From Deltaproteobacteria bacterium (GTDB lineage Bacteria; Myxococcota_A; JAADFL01): 64,000 nucleotides of DNA. The translations under genes and the position numbers were made by a program. Positions 34,954 through 44,427 of the stretch are shown here, piece by piece. The notes beneath the pieces were generated by a model that did no database searches, had not been told where the DNA came from, and saw only the letters and a list, made by a program, of their open reading frames with translations. The DNA is taken from positions 1-64,000 of the forward strand of contig JAADFL010000087.1 in assembly GCA_013152945.1 (NCBI GenBank), read 5' to 3'. Numbering within the stretch: position 1 is the stretch's first letter; each line of letters starts with the position of its first letter.

Positions 34954-35831
34954 AGCGAAAACAGTTTCATAGCCTGTAGATATTTTTTCGAGGTCTTTTC
35001 CACGATATCACCGGGCAGATCGGGCGCCGGGGGCTTCTTGTTCCAATTCAGGCTCAACAGGTAATCCCGCACAAACTGCTTGTCGAAAGAAGGCTGCGGC
35101 CTGCCCGGGATGTAGCCATCCATCGGCCAAAAACGGGAAGAATCGGGTGTAAGAACCTCGTCGATCAGTATCAGCTTATCTCCCAGCAATCCGAATTCAA
35201 ACTTGGTGTCGGCAATGATGATCCCCAGTTTCTCCGCTATTTCGCACGCCATCTCGTATATTGCAAGGGATGTATCCCGAAGTGTAGCAGCCCTTTCATT
35301 TCCCACCAATTCAACCACTTGCTCAAAAGAGATGTTCTCGTCGTGCTCTCCTTGCTCCGCCTTTGTGGAAGGCGTGAAAATAGGCATTTCAAGTTTCTGG
35401 GATTCCACCATTCCGGAAGGAAGCGGTATGCCGCACACCATGCCGCCGGCCCGGTAACTTTTGTACGCTGAACCGGAGAGATAGCCCCTGACAACACACT
35501 CCACAGGCAACGGCGTTGCTTTTTTTACAATAAGGCTTCTTCCCTCAATCTCGGGATGTTTTTTAAGAGCGTCTGGAAATTTTTCAAAATCCGCCTCTAC
35601 AAGGTGGTTATCGATTATGCCGGATGTCTTTTCGAACCAGAACCTCGAGATTTGAGTCAATACCCGTCCCTTTTGGGGGATACCCTGCGGAAGTATGACA
35701 TCAAAGGCCGATATCCTGTCCGTGGCTAAAAGGAGCAGGTTTTCGCCGAGATCGTACATGTCCCTGACCTTGCCTCTTGACAGGAGATTGAAACCGGGCA
35801 GGTTGCTCTCGAGTAATACTTTTGAAACCAT
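34950..35831 (-). CDS. purC: Phosphoribosylaminoimidazole-succinocarboxamide synthase
   Basis: The 293-residue product ligates aspartate to CAIR in purine synthesis. Signatures are [73 protein letters not shown] and [13 protein letters not shown]. The length is that of the longer, about 290-residue branch. I place the start at 35831, the second of two ATG codons, because GAGGAG lies 7 bases before it and the first ATG is too close. The downstream gene encodes a penicillin-acylase family protein with overlapping ATGA; the pairing has no obvious metabolic logic. Confidence 0.96.
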   Translation of the reverse strand: MVSKVLLESNLPGFNLLSRGKVRDMYDLGENLLLLATDRISAFDVILPQGIPQKGRVLTQISRFWFEKTSGIIDNHLVEADFEKFPDALKKHPEIEGRSLIVKKATPLPVECVVRGYLSGSAYKSYRAGGMVCGIPLPSGMVESQKLEMPIFTPSTKAEQGEHDENISFEQVVELVGNERAATLRDTSLAIYEMACEIAEKLGIIIADTKFEFGLLGDKLILIDEVLTPDSSRFWPMDGYIPGRPQPSFDKQFVRDYLLSLNWNKKPPAPDLPGDIVEKTSKKYLQAMKLFSL

Positions 35832-35981
35832 AATCATACTCCTCTTTCGACTTTGGTCTTCGTCTCGCTTCGCATCCATGCGAGGGTTACCACAGTACGC
35901 ACGAATATTCCAAGTGTTTCGAAATGATTCAAACTCAACAATCGGTTTACAATCCCTTTGTACTGGCGTATTTTCATGTTC

Positions 35982-36974
35982 ATGATAGAAAACAAACGAA
36001 TTTTCATAACCGGCGGAGCAGGGTTTATAGGCTCAACGGTTGCAGGCAGGCTCCTGGACTCGAACCATGTCTGGATCTACGACAACTTGGATCGCGATTC
36101 CCTCAAGGACCGTGAATTCGCCGGTCATGACCATCTGGAATTGATAGTGGGAGATGTGCTTGACAGAGAGTCATTAAGAAAGGCGATAGCAAGGGTAAGG
36201 CCCACGCACATTATTCACTGTGCGGCAATCGCCGGTATAGACACGGTAATCAGGAAACCGGTCAAGACCATGCAGGTCAATCTTACGGGAACAGGTAATC
36301 TCTTTCTCTCCTTAACAGACATGGACGGCCTCCGGGATATCGAGAGGGTAGTCATATTTTCGACAAGCGAGGTATTCGGCTCACATGCATTTATGTCGGG
36401 CGAGCAGGACAAGGCGGTCATCGGAACCGTGGGCGAGGCTAGGTGGACATATGCCGTGTCCAAGCTTGCGTCGGAACACCTCGCCCTTGCCTATTTCAAA
36501 GAACGGAAAATGCCTGTGGTCGTGTTGAGGCCTTTCAATGTATATGGCCCGGGCCAGATCGGGGAAGGCGCCTTATCAATATTCATAAAGCAGGCTATAC
36601 AAGGAAGAGATCTCGACATTCACGGCAACGGCACGCAGATAAGGGCATGGTGTTACATAGATGACATGATCAGGGGATTGCTCATGGCCCTGGAACATCC
36701 GAAGGCCGTGGGCGAAACCTTCAACATCGGAAATCAGCGGGCGGTCACGACTATATACGGGCTTGCCAACACTGTTGTGCGGGTACTTGGGTCATCTTCG
36801 AAAATTAAATTCGTTACCTGGGACCACGCGGATATCGAGTTGAGGGTCCCGGACGTCAGCAAGGCAAGAGACCTGCTCGGTTTCGAGGCAAAAGTAGGCC
36901 TGGATGAGGGTATTGAAATGACCGCCGGTTATCTTAAGGGGCTTTTGGCTTCACATGGCGGAGGAGGTCGTTGA
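35982..36974 (+). CDS. NAD-dependent sugar epimerase/dehydratase
   Basis: This 330-residue extended short-chain dehydrogenase acts on nucleotide sugars. The N-terminal GGAGFIGS binds NAD; the catalytic motif is YAVSK (from [18 protein letters not shown]) with a preceding [28 protein letters not shown]-like GNGTQIRAW and [10 protein letters not shown] are also typical. It fits UDP-glucose/GlcNAc epimerase or dTDP-type dehydratase groups, and substrate choice is not visible. No good ribosome site was seen, so 35976 and 35982 are both possible starts. It is followed by an acyltransferase and a glycosyltransferase gene with overlapping ends, forming a sugar-modification operon. Confidence 0.82.
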   Translation: MIENKRIFITGGAGFIGSTVAGRLLDSNHVWIYDNLDRDSLKDREFAGHDHLELIVGDVLDRESLRKAIARVRPTHIIHCAAIAGIDTVIRKPVKTMQVNLTGTGNLFLSLTDMDGLRDIERVVIFSTSEVFGSHAFMSGEQDKAVIGTVGEARWTYAVSKLASEHLALAYFKERKMPVVVLRPFNVYGPGQIGEGALSIFIKQAIQGRDLDIHGNGTQIRAWCYIDDMIRGLLMALEHPKAVGETFNIGNQRAVTTIYGLANTVVRVLGSSSKIKFVTWDHADIELRVPDVSKARDLLGFEAKVGLDEGIEMTAGYLKGLLASHGGGGR

Positions 36975-37498
36975 GGAAGGCGCCTAAAAGTCATGGAAGC
37001 GGGGATTTCGACCCGGACGATTTCAGACACCTTGGGAAAGATGTCGTAATAGAGCCAGGTGTCATGGTTTTTCATCCCGAAAACATAGAACTCTGTGACA
37101 GGGTATACATCGGCCACAACACGATCTTGAAGGGTTATTTCAAGGGACTTATGAAAATCGGCGCCGGCACGTGGATCGGCCAGCAGTGTTTTATTCACTC
37201 GGCAGGAGGCGTTATTGTCGGCGAGGCCGTTGGCATAGGCCCGGGAGTGAAGATAATAACCAGCGAACACGGTGAACCCGCGCCAGGTGAACCGGTAATA
37301 GGCGCGGACCTTGTCTTCGGTGAGGTTTCAATCGGTGATGGAGCCGATATCGGCGCAGGAGCCATCATCCTTCCGGGAGCAGTGATAGGCAAGCGCGTAA
37401 GAGTGGGGGCAGGGGCTGTCGTAAAGGGCGTTTTTCCTGATGACACGGTAATTGCAGGTATTCCGGCCAAGATAGTGGGCAAAAGAGGACATGGCTGA
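36971..37498 (+). CDS. Hexapeptide-repeat acyltransferase
   Basis: The 175-residue product has left-handed beta-helix repeats from about residue 40 (VMVFHPENIEL, VYIGHNT, GVIVGEAVGIGPGVKI, VSIGDGADIGAGAIILPGAVIGKRVRVGAGAVV) and ends with GIPAKIVGKR, the classic terminal motif of sugar O- and N-acetyltransferases. The TTG start overlaps the preceding TGA and follows GGAGGAGG. It probably acetylates a nucleotide sugar or glycan precursor made by the epimerase encoded just upstream. Confidence 0.85.
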   Translation: MRKAPKSHGSGDFDPDDFRHLGKDVVIEPGVMVFHPENIELCDRVYIGHNTILKGYFKGLMKIGAGTWIGQQCFIHSAGGVIVGEAVGIGPGVKIITSEHGEPAPGEPVIGADLVFGEVSIGDGADIGAGAIILPGAVIGKRVRVGAGAVVKGVFPDDTVIAGIPAKIVGKRGHG

Positions 37499-38285
37499 AC
37501 AGGCCGAACCAGGAGGTCAGGAAAAGGCGCCGACCCTCACGGGACGCCTTCCCGGCATCTCTGTAATAATGTACGCTTACAATGAAGAATATTGCATTGA
37601 AAAGTCAGGATTGGCTGCAATCAGGGACCTTTCAGAAATTACCGGTCATCTCGTATCACGTTTCGAGCTCATTATTGTTGACGACGGCAGCACGGATCGG
37701 ACATCTGAAATCACCCGGGAAATAATAAGGAAGCATCCTGAAGTAATATGTTTGCAACATGAACGCAACAAGGGAGTGGGCGCTGCCTTGAAAACCGGGG
37801 TCGCCCATAGCGGCTTGGACCTTGTTACAGGCATTCCGGCCGACGGGCAGGTGACTGTCCGGGAAGTAGCCCGGTTACTTCCGTCAATATTGAAAGGCCA
37901 TGCCATGGCGGTCGGTTACTTTGAGAGGAGGCGCGAGGTGGATTCCGGTTTCAGGATGTTCTTGAGCAAGGGCCTACGGTTCTACATGAGACTCGCCCTT
38001 GGAACCAGCCAGGCCATGGACGGGCTGTTTGTCTGCAATAAGAGTCTTTTCTCAAGTCTCGGCCCGAAGAGCGACAGCTTCATGCTGAACCTGGAACTGC
38101 CTGTAAGAGCCGTGAAGTCCGGTGTAGATGTCGATTTCCGGCCCATCGGCGTGCATGCTAGGCTTGGCGGAACCTCGAAGATGTTGTCATTAAAGAAGAT
38201 CGCAAAAGTATGGTGGGAAGTATTGGTCCTGGGAGTCGATCTTAGATTGAACAGGCCTCCTTTAAGATCCGGAGCGGTTCGATAG
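37491..38285 (+). CDS. Family 2 glycosyltransferase
   Basis: The 264-residue product has the GT2 nucleotide-sugar-binding start ISVIMYAYNEE, the VDDGSTDRT motif and a central PADGQ segment in place of the usual DxD loop, plus MDGLFVCN near the acceptor region. It is soluble or weakly membrane-attached, near the size of dolichol-phosphate mannose synthase-like enzymes, and probably transfers sugar to a lipid carrier. The start overlaps the acyltransferase gene by 8 bases. The three genes form one unit; the downstream envelope module is separated by 150 bases. Confidence 0.82.
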   Translation: MAEQAEPGGQEKAPTLTGRLPGISVIMYAYNEEYCIEKSGLAAIRDLSEITGHLVSRFELIIVDDGSTDRTSEITREIIRKHPEVICLQHERNKGVGAALKTGVAHSGLDLVTGIPADGQVTVREVARLLPSILKGHAMAVGYFERRREVDSGFRMFLSKGLRFYMRLALGTSQAMDGLFVCNKSLFSSLGPKSDSFMLNLELPVRAVKSGVDVDFRPIGVHARLGGTSKMLSLKKIAKVWWEVLVLGVDLRLNRPPLRSGAVR

Positions 38286-38378
38286 AGCCGTTGTCCGCAT
38301 CCCGCCGGCTGTCGGCGCCTGCTCCAAGGCTATCATGCTTTACAAAGGACTCACCCTGGTGTACTAGAAACAGAAAAA

Positions 38379-38403
38379 GGCCGCCGGTCTGACGGGATCG
38401 GCC
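38379..38403. promoter_or_regulatory. GC-rich hairpin before the barrel-protein gene
   Basis: GGCCG/CGGCC flanks an inner CCG...CGG stem, preceded by AAAAA on the plus strand. On the minus strand that becomes a U-tract, so it would be a terminator for leftward transcription, although no minus-strand gene lies to the right. It may be a leader structure of the 38437 gene. Confidence 0.35.
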
Positions 38404-38436
38404 TGTTCGAAGCCTCTTGGTTTTTGGGAGGGCGAT

Positions 38437-40092
38437 ATGAGGACATTCCGGTTGCTGGTATGGTTGATTGTTTGCATATACGGTGCCGGCACAACTGCAG
38501 CAGACAAGGAATCCCTTGAGAAAAAGGATGAAAGCCAAGCTTCTTACAAGAGAAAATCTATAACCTACCTCGGTATCTTTGGAAAGGCCGACAAGAGGTA
38601 CTTGAACAGGATTGAACGATTTTTGAGGCCTCAACTGGAGATGAAAAGGTTCGATTACAACCATGTCAATCTTTCGGGCAGTTTTACAATTGCGGATTTT
38701 GTCCAGGCTATCAGGAACTATGTCGAACAGAAAAAGCTCGACCGTGCAAAGGCCGAGGGAGAATTTTCAGAAAGGTTCAAGGAGATCAACGTCACATTGA
38801 GTGACGTTGAGAGAATCGCGAATTCAGCCTATTTCTACCAAATAAGAGTTCCCAGGTTGAACTTTCAAAAGAGCACGCTTTCCGAAACTTGGCGCTTTTG
38901 TCTTTCTCCAAACGCAGGAGCCGTTACGTTAGGCATGGCGGCCAAGCTCGGTAAGAAGCAGTCATGTCCTTCTCCGATGGTCGAGGTGTATGTGCCGGTT
39001 ACAAGAGAATTTTGGAAGGTGGACCTGAAAGTTGATGCTGATTTTTTCCATGTCGAGCTCAAGAAACAGGGTAAGGGTTACACAAAAATAGCAACTGCAT
39101 CGACTTTCAGGGAAAACGATGCGGAAAGACCCGTCAGAGTACTTGTGACCATTAATAAAGGCAGGGTGAAACAGAGGAGTTACGAATATACGGAACCGGC
39201 CGAGTCGACCAAGGCAAGGGCCTTCAACGGCATAAATTTTCTGTTCCTTGCAAAGGAATTGCAAAAGCAGGAACGTTCAATACCGGCCTTCAAGCTAAAG
39301 GCTGCTGTCCAGTCTTCGAGTTTCAACGGGGTATTTTTTCCGCTTGGCAAGCGCGAGGGGCTCTGGAAGGACATAGGGTTCTATGTAATGGAGTTCGATA
39401 CAACAGGAAAGAAGCACGAAGTAGGTTACGTGAAGGTAAGGGATATCGGCGACAACAAGAAAAAACCGCCGGAAAACTCTTGGGCCCAAACCATCTACAG
39501 CAGGAATGATTGGAGTTTCGAGGGAGGTGAATTGCTTATGGAGTATCCCCAGGTGGGATACAACGTAATCCTGGCTGCGGGCGTAGCCTCGCTCTATGTT
39601 GACGACAGTAATGTATCGGCAAAGAACGCCATGTTCGGCGCAGGAACCTTTGGTATGGGCCTGGCTCTTCACCTTGTCGGAGAATGGGACCTGGCCGAGT
39701 ATTTGCACATTTCCGAGTTTTACCAGACATTGCACCTCGAGGGAGATATCTATTCCGATATGTACGCCGGATTCATCGGCCTTGGATTTTTGTGGAAGTA
39801 CTATATACACAGGCTGGCACTGGGTTTCGAGGTATATGGCATGTACGGACGCCTTGGCGGCAGTTACGACAGCAATGGCGACGGGACCAAGGACATAGAC
39901 GTAAGTTTCGATGATGACAACAACCATTGTGGCGGCGTGGCGGGTCAGTTGGTAATCGAGATATTCATCACTCCGGATTTCAGCCTAATATTCAGGGGTG
40001 GCGCACGCTTGGTGGGCTCGACTGCACCCGGTATTCCTGCTTATGCCCTGTCAGGGCCGACCGCTCATGCCGGAATTTCCTATACATTCTAG
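38437..40092 (+). CDS. Putative outer-membrane beta-barrel protein
   Basis: The 551-residue protein has a signal peptide (MRTFRLLVWLIVCIYGAGTT). A lysine-rich, unfamiliar soluble region spans about 25-355, and the C-terminal part (about 355-551) has alternating aromatic strands ending in HAGISYTF, whose terminal Phe is the usual outer-membrane assembly signal. No known family was recognised. Spacing to the next genes (73 and 7 bases) and matching orientation suggest that the barrel, the lipoprotein and the M1-like protein work together in the envelope. A GGAGGG site sets the start at 38437. Confidence 0.62.
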   Translation: MRTFRLLVWLIVCIYGAGTTAADKESLEKKDESQASYKRKSITYLGIFGKADKRYLNRIERFLRPQLEMKRFDYNHVNLSGSFTIADFVQAIRNYVEQKKLDRAKAEGEFSERFKEINVTLSDVERIANSAYFYQIRVPRLNFQKSTLSETWRFCLSPNAGAVTLGMAAKLGKKQSCPSPMVEVYVPVTREFWKVDLKVDADFFHVELKKQGKGYTKIATASTFRENDAERPVRVLVTINKGRVKQRSYEYTEPAESTKARAFNGINFLFLAKELQKQERSIPAFKLKAAVQSSSFNGVFFPLGKREGLWKDIGFYVMEFDTTGKKHEVGYVKVRDIGDNKKKPPENSWAQTIYSRNDWSFEGGELLMEYPQVGYNVILAAGVASLYVDDSNVSAKNAMFGAGTFGMGLALHLVGEWDLAEYLHISEFYQTLHLEGDIYSDMYAGFIGLGFLWKYYIHRLALGFEVYGMYGRLGGSYDSNGDGTKDIDVSFDDDNNHCGGVAGQLVIEIFITPDFSLIFRGGARLVGSTAPGIPAYALSGPTAHAGISYTF

Positions 40093-40165
40093 CACAAAGT
40101 GGAATGAATGTAGTGATAGAATTTTATAGTTCTTTAAGAGTGCAACCGGAAAGGGAGGTATAAAC

Positions 40166-41377
40166 ATGCGAAAGAGTATGACCCTATGGAATCCAGGGGT
40201 AGTGCTTATGATATTGGCTGTCAGTTGTGGAGGGGGCCAGAAAAAGGTGTCGGTTCTTCCGAATTCGAGGAGCGCTGTTTATATTGAAGATATCAGCCCG
40301 GACACGGTCCGTATGAAAGGGATCGGCGAAGCGGGAAATTACATTGATGCGATTGTGGATGCAAAGAAAGCCGCAGCTTACCAGGTAGCGCTTTCCCTGC
40401 TGTCCACCCAGGAAGAAAAGCAGCTTTTCGCCCAGCTTGAAGAGAAATTTTTCAAGGGGTTTAAAAGGTATATGGTGGGGCCGGAGGTCGTGCTGTCAAA
40501 GAAAAAATCCCCTGACAGGAGTAAGACAGTAGTCCAGATTCGGATAGATGTATCCAGGAAGAACATACAGGAAGACCTTGTTAACTGGGGTGTTGTGAGA
40601 GAGATGAAACAGCTTGCCGCTGAAGTGGGGAAGCCGGTGCTCATGGTTTGGCCCGAAAAATCCATACGCAAGGCGAAATGGATGAACGCTGCAAGAAACC
40701 ATGTGAACTCATACCTTACAAGCGAAGGATTCGAAATCAAGGATGCCGAGGCTGAACAAAACCTGTCCGAGCTTCAGACAGAAGCGGCGGGAATAGCCGG
40801 TGCAGATGATGATGAGGCTGCGGCCCTGGCTGCGGTCATAGGAGCCGATGTGTATGTGAAGTACGAGGTGATCTTGGATGAAAAGGGTGAGGGAGTAAAG
40901 GGAACAGCTACGGTAAAGGCATATGAAACCACAACCGCGGCCTTGCTTGGCGCACACACTGCTTTCTCACGTACCTACCCAAAAACCGCGGGAGTGGAGG
41001 AGAAATGCGTCATTGAATCATTATCCGATGCGGTCGCAAAAGTCATACAGGATGTGATCAAGAAGTGGAAGGAATATGTGGAAGAGGGACAACCCTACGA
41101 AGTGGCTCTGACCGGGGATTTCCAGGGTCCGGATGGAAGAAAGCTCCAACGCGGCCTGTATGGATTGCTCAAGAGTATTTGTACTTCGGTAAAAACAGAG
41201 ACAGAGACAGAAGGGACACTGAAATACTCGGTTCATTCCAAGCGAGATTCGGAGGATTTCAAGAATGCATTTGAGGAAAGCCTTGAAAAACTTCTCGAAA
41301 AGTTGAAGGGAGAGGCCACGTACAAGCGTGTCATGGCTTCGAGAAAGATAATGATTTATCATATTGGAGAGGAGTGA
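40166..41377 (+). CDS. Lipoprotein of unknown function (DUF6175/FlgT-like)
   Basis: This 403-residue lipoprotein has the lipobox LAVSC (mature N-terminus C21). The following region (DTVRMKGIGEAGNYIDAIVDAKKAAAYQVALSLL...) resembles the LPP20/FlgT-type secreted domain, where repeated alternation with helices occurs, and the middle includes VLMVWPEKS and a TolB-like IGADVYVKYEVILDE segment. The C-terminal half is helical and charged. A GGGAGG site lies 8 bases before the ATG. It precedes the M1-like gene by 7 bases and sits downstream of the barrel gene. The role is unknown; assembly or support of the barrel protein is possible. Confidence 0.55.
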   Translation: MRKSMTLWNPGVVLMILAVSCGGGQKKVSVLPNSRSAVYIEDISPDTVRMKGIGEAGNYIDAIVDAKKAAAYQVALSLLSTQEEKQLFAQLEEKFFKGFKRYMVGPEVVLSKKKSPDRSKTVVQIRIDVSRKNIQEDLVNWGVVREMKQLAAEVGKPVLMVWPEKSIRKAKWMNAARNHVNSYLTSEGFEIKDAEAEQNLSELQTEAAGIAGADDDEAAALAAVIGADVYVKYEVILDEKGEGVKGTATVKAYETTTAALLGAHTAFSRTYPKTAGVEEKCVIESLSDAVAKVIQDVIKKWKEYVEEGQPYEVALTGDFQGPDGRKLQRGLYGLLKSICTSVKTETETEGTLKYSVHSKRDSEDFKNAFEESLEKLLEKLKGEATYKRVMASRKIMIYHIGEE

Positions 41378-41384
41378 CATCCTC

Positions 41385-43637
41385 TTGCAGTCATTTGTGC
41401 CGGGTATTATCTGCTTTGTGCTGTTGTCTGTTCCTTGGCCGTCTCTTGCGCAGGCCAGGGCCGATGTAAAAGAGTACAAGATTGATTTGGATGTAAATCC
41501 CGTAACAGGGGCTCTTGATGGCAAGGCTACCATAAAATGGCAGGCCCGTACAGGCAAGATAGATACGCTGGCCTTTGATCTGGAAGAGCTGAATGTCACT
41601 TCGGCACGGTTTGAAAGGAAAAAAATACACTTCCATGTTTTCGGAGGAAGGCTCAAGCTCTTTTTGGAAACACCGGTATGGGAGGGAGGAACCTTCACTA
41701 CGACCATCCTGTTTCGGGGCGTGAGCCGAAAGGCCTTGTTCCTGGGACGCGATGAAAAAGGGAATCCATATCTGGTGGCAGGCGGCAGGATGGGGTGGAC
41801 CAGGCATTTGTTTCCTTGTAAAGATGAGCCTGATGACAGGGCTAAGTTCACAATCAGGATTACGGTCCCTCCTGGCTTCACGGCTATATCCATTGGAAAA
41901 CTGGAAAAGGTGGAGAACCTTGGTGAAGGCAGGAAAAGGTTTACATGGCGTACGGGTTACGACGTTCCAACGTATGCTTTCGGTATGGCTGTGGGAAAAT
42001 ATGAAAAGATTGAGTATAGCGGGGACGAAAATGAAAAGAGAATCCGTGGCGTGCCCTCTTTGACCGCTTATGTTTTCAAGGGTCATGAGGCATTATCCAG
42101 GGCATTGCTCAAGCGGGTTCGCGAAGATCTGGTTTCCCTCGAAAACCTGCTCGGTGACTTGCCTCAAGATGGATTGAACATCGTACAGACAGGATTGCCG
42201 GGCGCAATGGATGGCGCAGGCCTGTTGCTTCTGGGCAAGGATTTGATTGCCGGAGGCCCTGCCATGTTATTGCCTGTGGCAAAGCAGTGGCTTGGGGTCA
42301 GCATTGGGCCGAGGTACATGTCCGGAATGTGGTTGTTCGACGGCCTGGCTTCCTATCTTTCAGTAATGGTCGAAGCCGGAAGAATCGGACGGCATACTCT
42401 CGACAAGGCCATGGAACGGGTACAAAGGGCCCTGATTCCCGGCCAGGATGAACCTGGAACTGCAAGTGAGCCGAAAAAAAACAGAGATGGTGGAAATGAT
42501 GAAAACTATTGGCTCCTAAAGGGAATGTGGGTGGCTCACATGTTGAGGGGCAGCCTTGGCACTGAAGGGTTCAAAAGTTTTCTCAAGGGATTGGGGGCGA
42601 ATTACAAGGGCAAGGCCTTGTCCAACAAAGATCTCAAAGATTTTGCTTCCAGGTATTTGAAAGATCGAAAAGAATCCCTTGATTGGCTCTTCAAGACTTA
42701 TGTCCTGTCCAAGGGCATTCCAAAGTTGAAGATAACCTGGTGCCACGAGCGTTATGGAATATCAATGGATGTCAATCAAGGCCGTTCAGGAGCGGTTTTA
42801 CAGGGACCGTTGGACCTGGCTCTGATAAGTGGAGACGGTCGTAGAACGTTCAAGAGCATTAGGCTCGAACCAAGGCGCAGGAACCTGTACAAAGTTGGTT
42901 GCGATCAACCTCCTGTATCTGTCTTTGTAGACCCATGGCGAAAGAGGCTGGCTTTGATCGAAGTTTTACCGTGCGACATGCCCGGAACCGGCCATGGAAA
43001 GGTAACAGGGAAACAGAAAACGGGAAAGGACTTCTCGAAGCAAGCAAAGAAGAAAAAAGTTCAATCCAGGAGCGATATAAGGGGATCCGGCAGGGTTTTG
43101 CCGAAAAAACCGAAAAAGAACATAAGGCGAACGGGCAAGGAAAAAGGGACCGTGAACAGGAAAGGTGGAAAGCATGCTGGCTCGAGTAAACAGGCCCCGC
43201 AAAAAGACCGGAAAGCCTTGGAGCAAGCCTCGGGCAATTATGGCAGGAAGACATCAAGTACAGGCAGTGAAGGAGAAAAGACCGGGCATGTACCCGAAGG
43301 AATGGTTACTAAAAACAAGGATAAAACAGCGGATTCAGCAGTACAGAACGATAGGATAAAAAAAAATAAAGAAAAGGTTCCGGGCTTGACCCGTGGGACA
43401 GAGGGAAAGAGCGAGTCTTTTGTAAAAGGAAAAGAGGGCACAAGTCCGGAAAAAGACGCTCCGTCCGACAAGGCAAACAAAGAGGTAAACAAAGAGGTAA
43501 ACAAAGAGGTAAACAAAGAGGTAAACAAAGAGGTAAACAAAGAGGTAAACAAAAGCGTCAAGCCTGTTCAGCAAGAGAAGGACAAAGACCACGGGCCGGG
43601 AAAAATAAAGAAAAAAGGCAAAGGCAAAGATGGTTGA
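41385..43637 (+). CDS. Exported M1-family pseudo-peptidase with lysine-rich tail
   Basis: This 750-residue exported protein has an M1 aminopeptidase N-terminal beta-domain (YKIDLDVNPVTGALDGKATIKW), a CKDEPDDRAKF segment and a gluzincin-like core, but the key motifs are lost. The GAMEN motif reads GAMDGAG, and the HExxH site reads PVAKQWLG, keeping only the QW part of H-E-x-x-H-Q-W and the WLFDGLASYL helix. Catalysis is therefore unlikely. From about residue 540 the chain is a lysine-rich disordered tail ending in six NKEV repeats and KKKGKGKDG. The TTG start at 41385 follows GGAGAGGAG and gives a signal peptide; TTG 41364 is an alternative. Confidence 0.65.
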   Translation: MQSFVPGIICFVLLSVPWPSLAQARADVKEYKIDLDVNPVTGALDGKATIKWQARTGKIDTLAFDLEELNVTSARFERKKIHFHVFGGRLKLFLETPVWEGGTFTTTILFRGVSRKALFLGRDEKGNPYLVAGGRMGWTRHLFPCKDEPDDRAKFTIRITVPPGFTAISIGKLEKVENLGEGRKRFTWRTGYDVPTYAFGMAVGKYEKIEYSGDENEKRIRGVPSLTAYVFKGHEALSRALLKRVREDLVSLENLLGDLPQDGLNIVQTGLPGAMDGAGLLLLGKDLIAGGPAMLLPVAKQWLGVSIGPRYMSGMWLFDGLASYLSVMVEAGRIGRHTLDKAMERVQRALIPGQDEPGTASEPKKNRDGGNDENYWLLKGMWVAHMLRGSLGTEGFKSFLKGLGANYKGKALSNKDLKDFASRYLKDRKESLDWLFKTYVLSKGIPKLKITWCHERYGISMDVNQGRSGAVLQGPLDLALISGDGRRTFKSIRLEPRRRNLYKVGCDQPPVSVFVDPWRKRLALIEVLPCDMPGTGHGKVTGKQKTGKDFSKQAKKKKVQSRSDIRGSGRVLPKKPKKNIRRTGKEKGTVNRKGGKHAGSSKQAPQKDRKALEQASGNYGRKTSSTGSEGEKTGHVPEGMVTKNKDKTADSAVQNDRIKKNKEKVPGLTRGTEGKSESFVKGKEGTSPEKDAPSDKANKEVNKEVNKEVNKEVNKEVNKEVNKSVKPVQQEKDKDHGPGKIKKKGKGKDG
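43475..43546 (+). repeat. Six perfect 12-bp tandem repeats in the M1-like tail
   Basis: The unit AAACAAAGAGGT is repeated six times without a mismatch, encoding NKEV. The array is in frame and is a candidate site for slippage, which would change the tail length by four residues per unit. Confidence 0.9.
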
Positions 43638-43735
43638 CAAAATACGGCAATGCGTTGCCTGATAGGTGCTCGTGTCCGTGTCTATACTATGCGAATACTG
43701 AATACATTATTGGCCCAATCTACTGGACGGGACCA

Positions 43736-44413
43736 CTACTTGTTGTCTTCAGGTACTTCGGGCCGTTTGAAGTAACCTATCTGGGAGTATGGATTCACGG
43801 CAGAGCTGGCGACATTCTTGAGGTGGCTGCTGACCCGCTTGAAGTACCTGGCAGTCAATGCAAGGGCTATTCCTTCTTCGCCGCAGACCTGGGCGTCACG
43901 AAGCAGTTCGGCGGTTATCCCCTCGCAGGTTTCATTCACTACCATGTGGTCCTCCAGGACCTGGTTTGCAGCCTCCTGGTCGTCTTGAAACAACGCCTTT
44001 TCCGCCATTGGAAAGAACTCGTCAACCATGGGATAGAGCTCCCTGAATTTCCTTAAGTACCTCGTATCAGGGAGAGGTTTGGTCAAAAGCTTGGACAAAT
44101 CCAGGATATTTTTTGAGTAGTCTCCTATTCGCTCTATGTCTGTTATAACCTTGAGGTACACCAACTCTCCACCCACCATGTGAGGCTCGGATATGGAAAG
44201 GTGCTCCACCACCTTGCGCCTGACTTCCACTACGAGGAGATTAATCTTTCTGTCCTTTGCATAGAGGTCGAAATCGACCGGGTACCTTTCCAGCAAGGCT
44301 CCCGAGCTGGCAACATATAGGCTGTGACTGAGATCCAGCATCTCCTTGATCTTGGATTCCACTTCCTTCATCACGTCTTGTTTCCGGAGTATGTTCAATA
44401 TGTTGGTAAGCAT
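43736..44413 (-). CDS. PhoU-like phosphate regulator
   Basis: The 225-residue product resembles PhoU: helical, with repeated E/DxxxD-type segments (SEPHMVGGELVYLKVITDIERIGDYSKNI, then ...ALTARYFKRVSSHLKNVASSAVNP), which bind iron clusters. The start at 44413 follows AAGGAGGCGAGG and excludes a longer frame up to 44497. It ends convergently to the M1-like gene and follows the transporter gene by 14 bases. Such PhoU domains often fuse or pair with Na/Pi cotransporters; here they are separate genes. Confidence 0.8.
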   Translation of the reverse strand: MLTNILNILRKQDVMKEVESKIKEMLDLSHSLYVASSGALLERYPVDFDLYAKDRKINLLVVEVRRKVVEHLSISEPHMVGGELVYLKVITDIERIGDYSKNILDLSKLLTKPLPDTRYLRKFRELYPMVDEFFPMAEKALFQDDQEAANQVLEDHMVVNETCEGITAELLRDAQVCGEEGIALALTARYFKRVSSHLKNVASSAVNPYSQIGYFKRPEVPEDNK

Positions 44414-44427
44414 GGAACCTCGCCTCC

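Noticed and set aside
43475-43546. CRISPR-like array
   Set aside because: The 12-base units are directly tandem, have no spacers and are in frame with a gene. No cas gene is nearby.
43238-43640. Minus-strand frames rich in LFTS or VYLF repeats
   Set aside because: These are shadows of the NKEV tandem repeats and the lysine-rich tail of the plus-strand gene.
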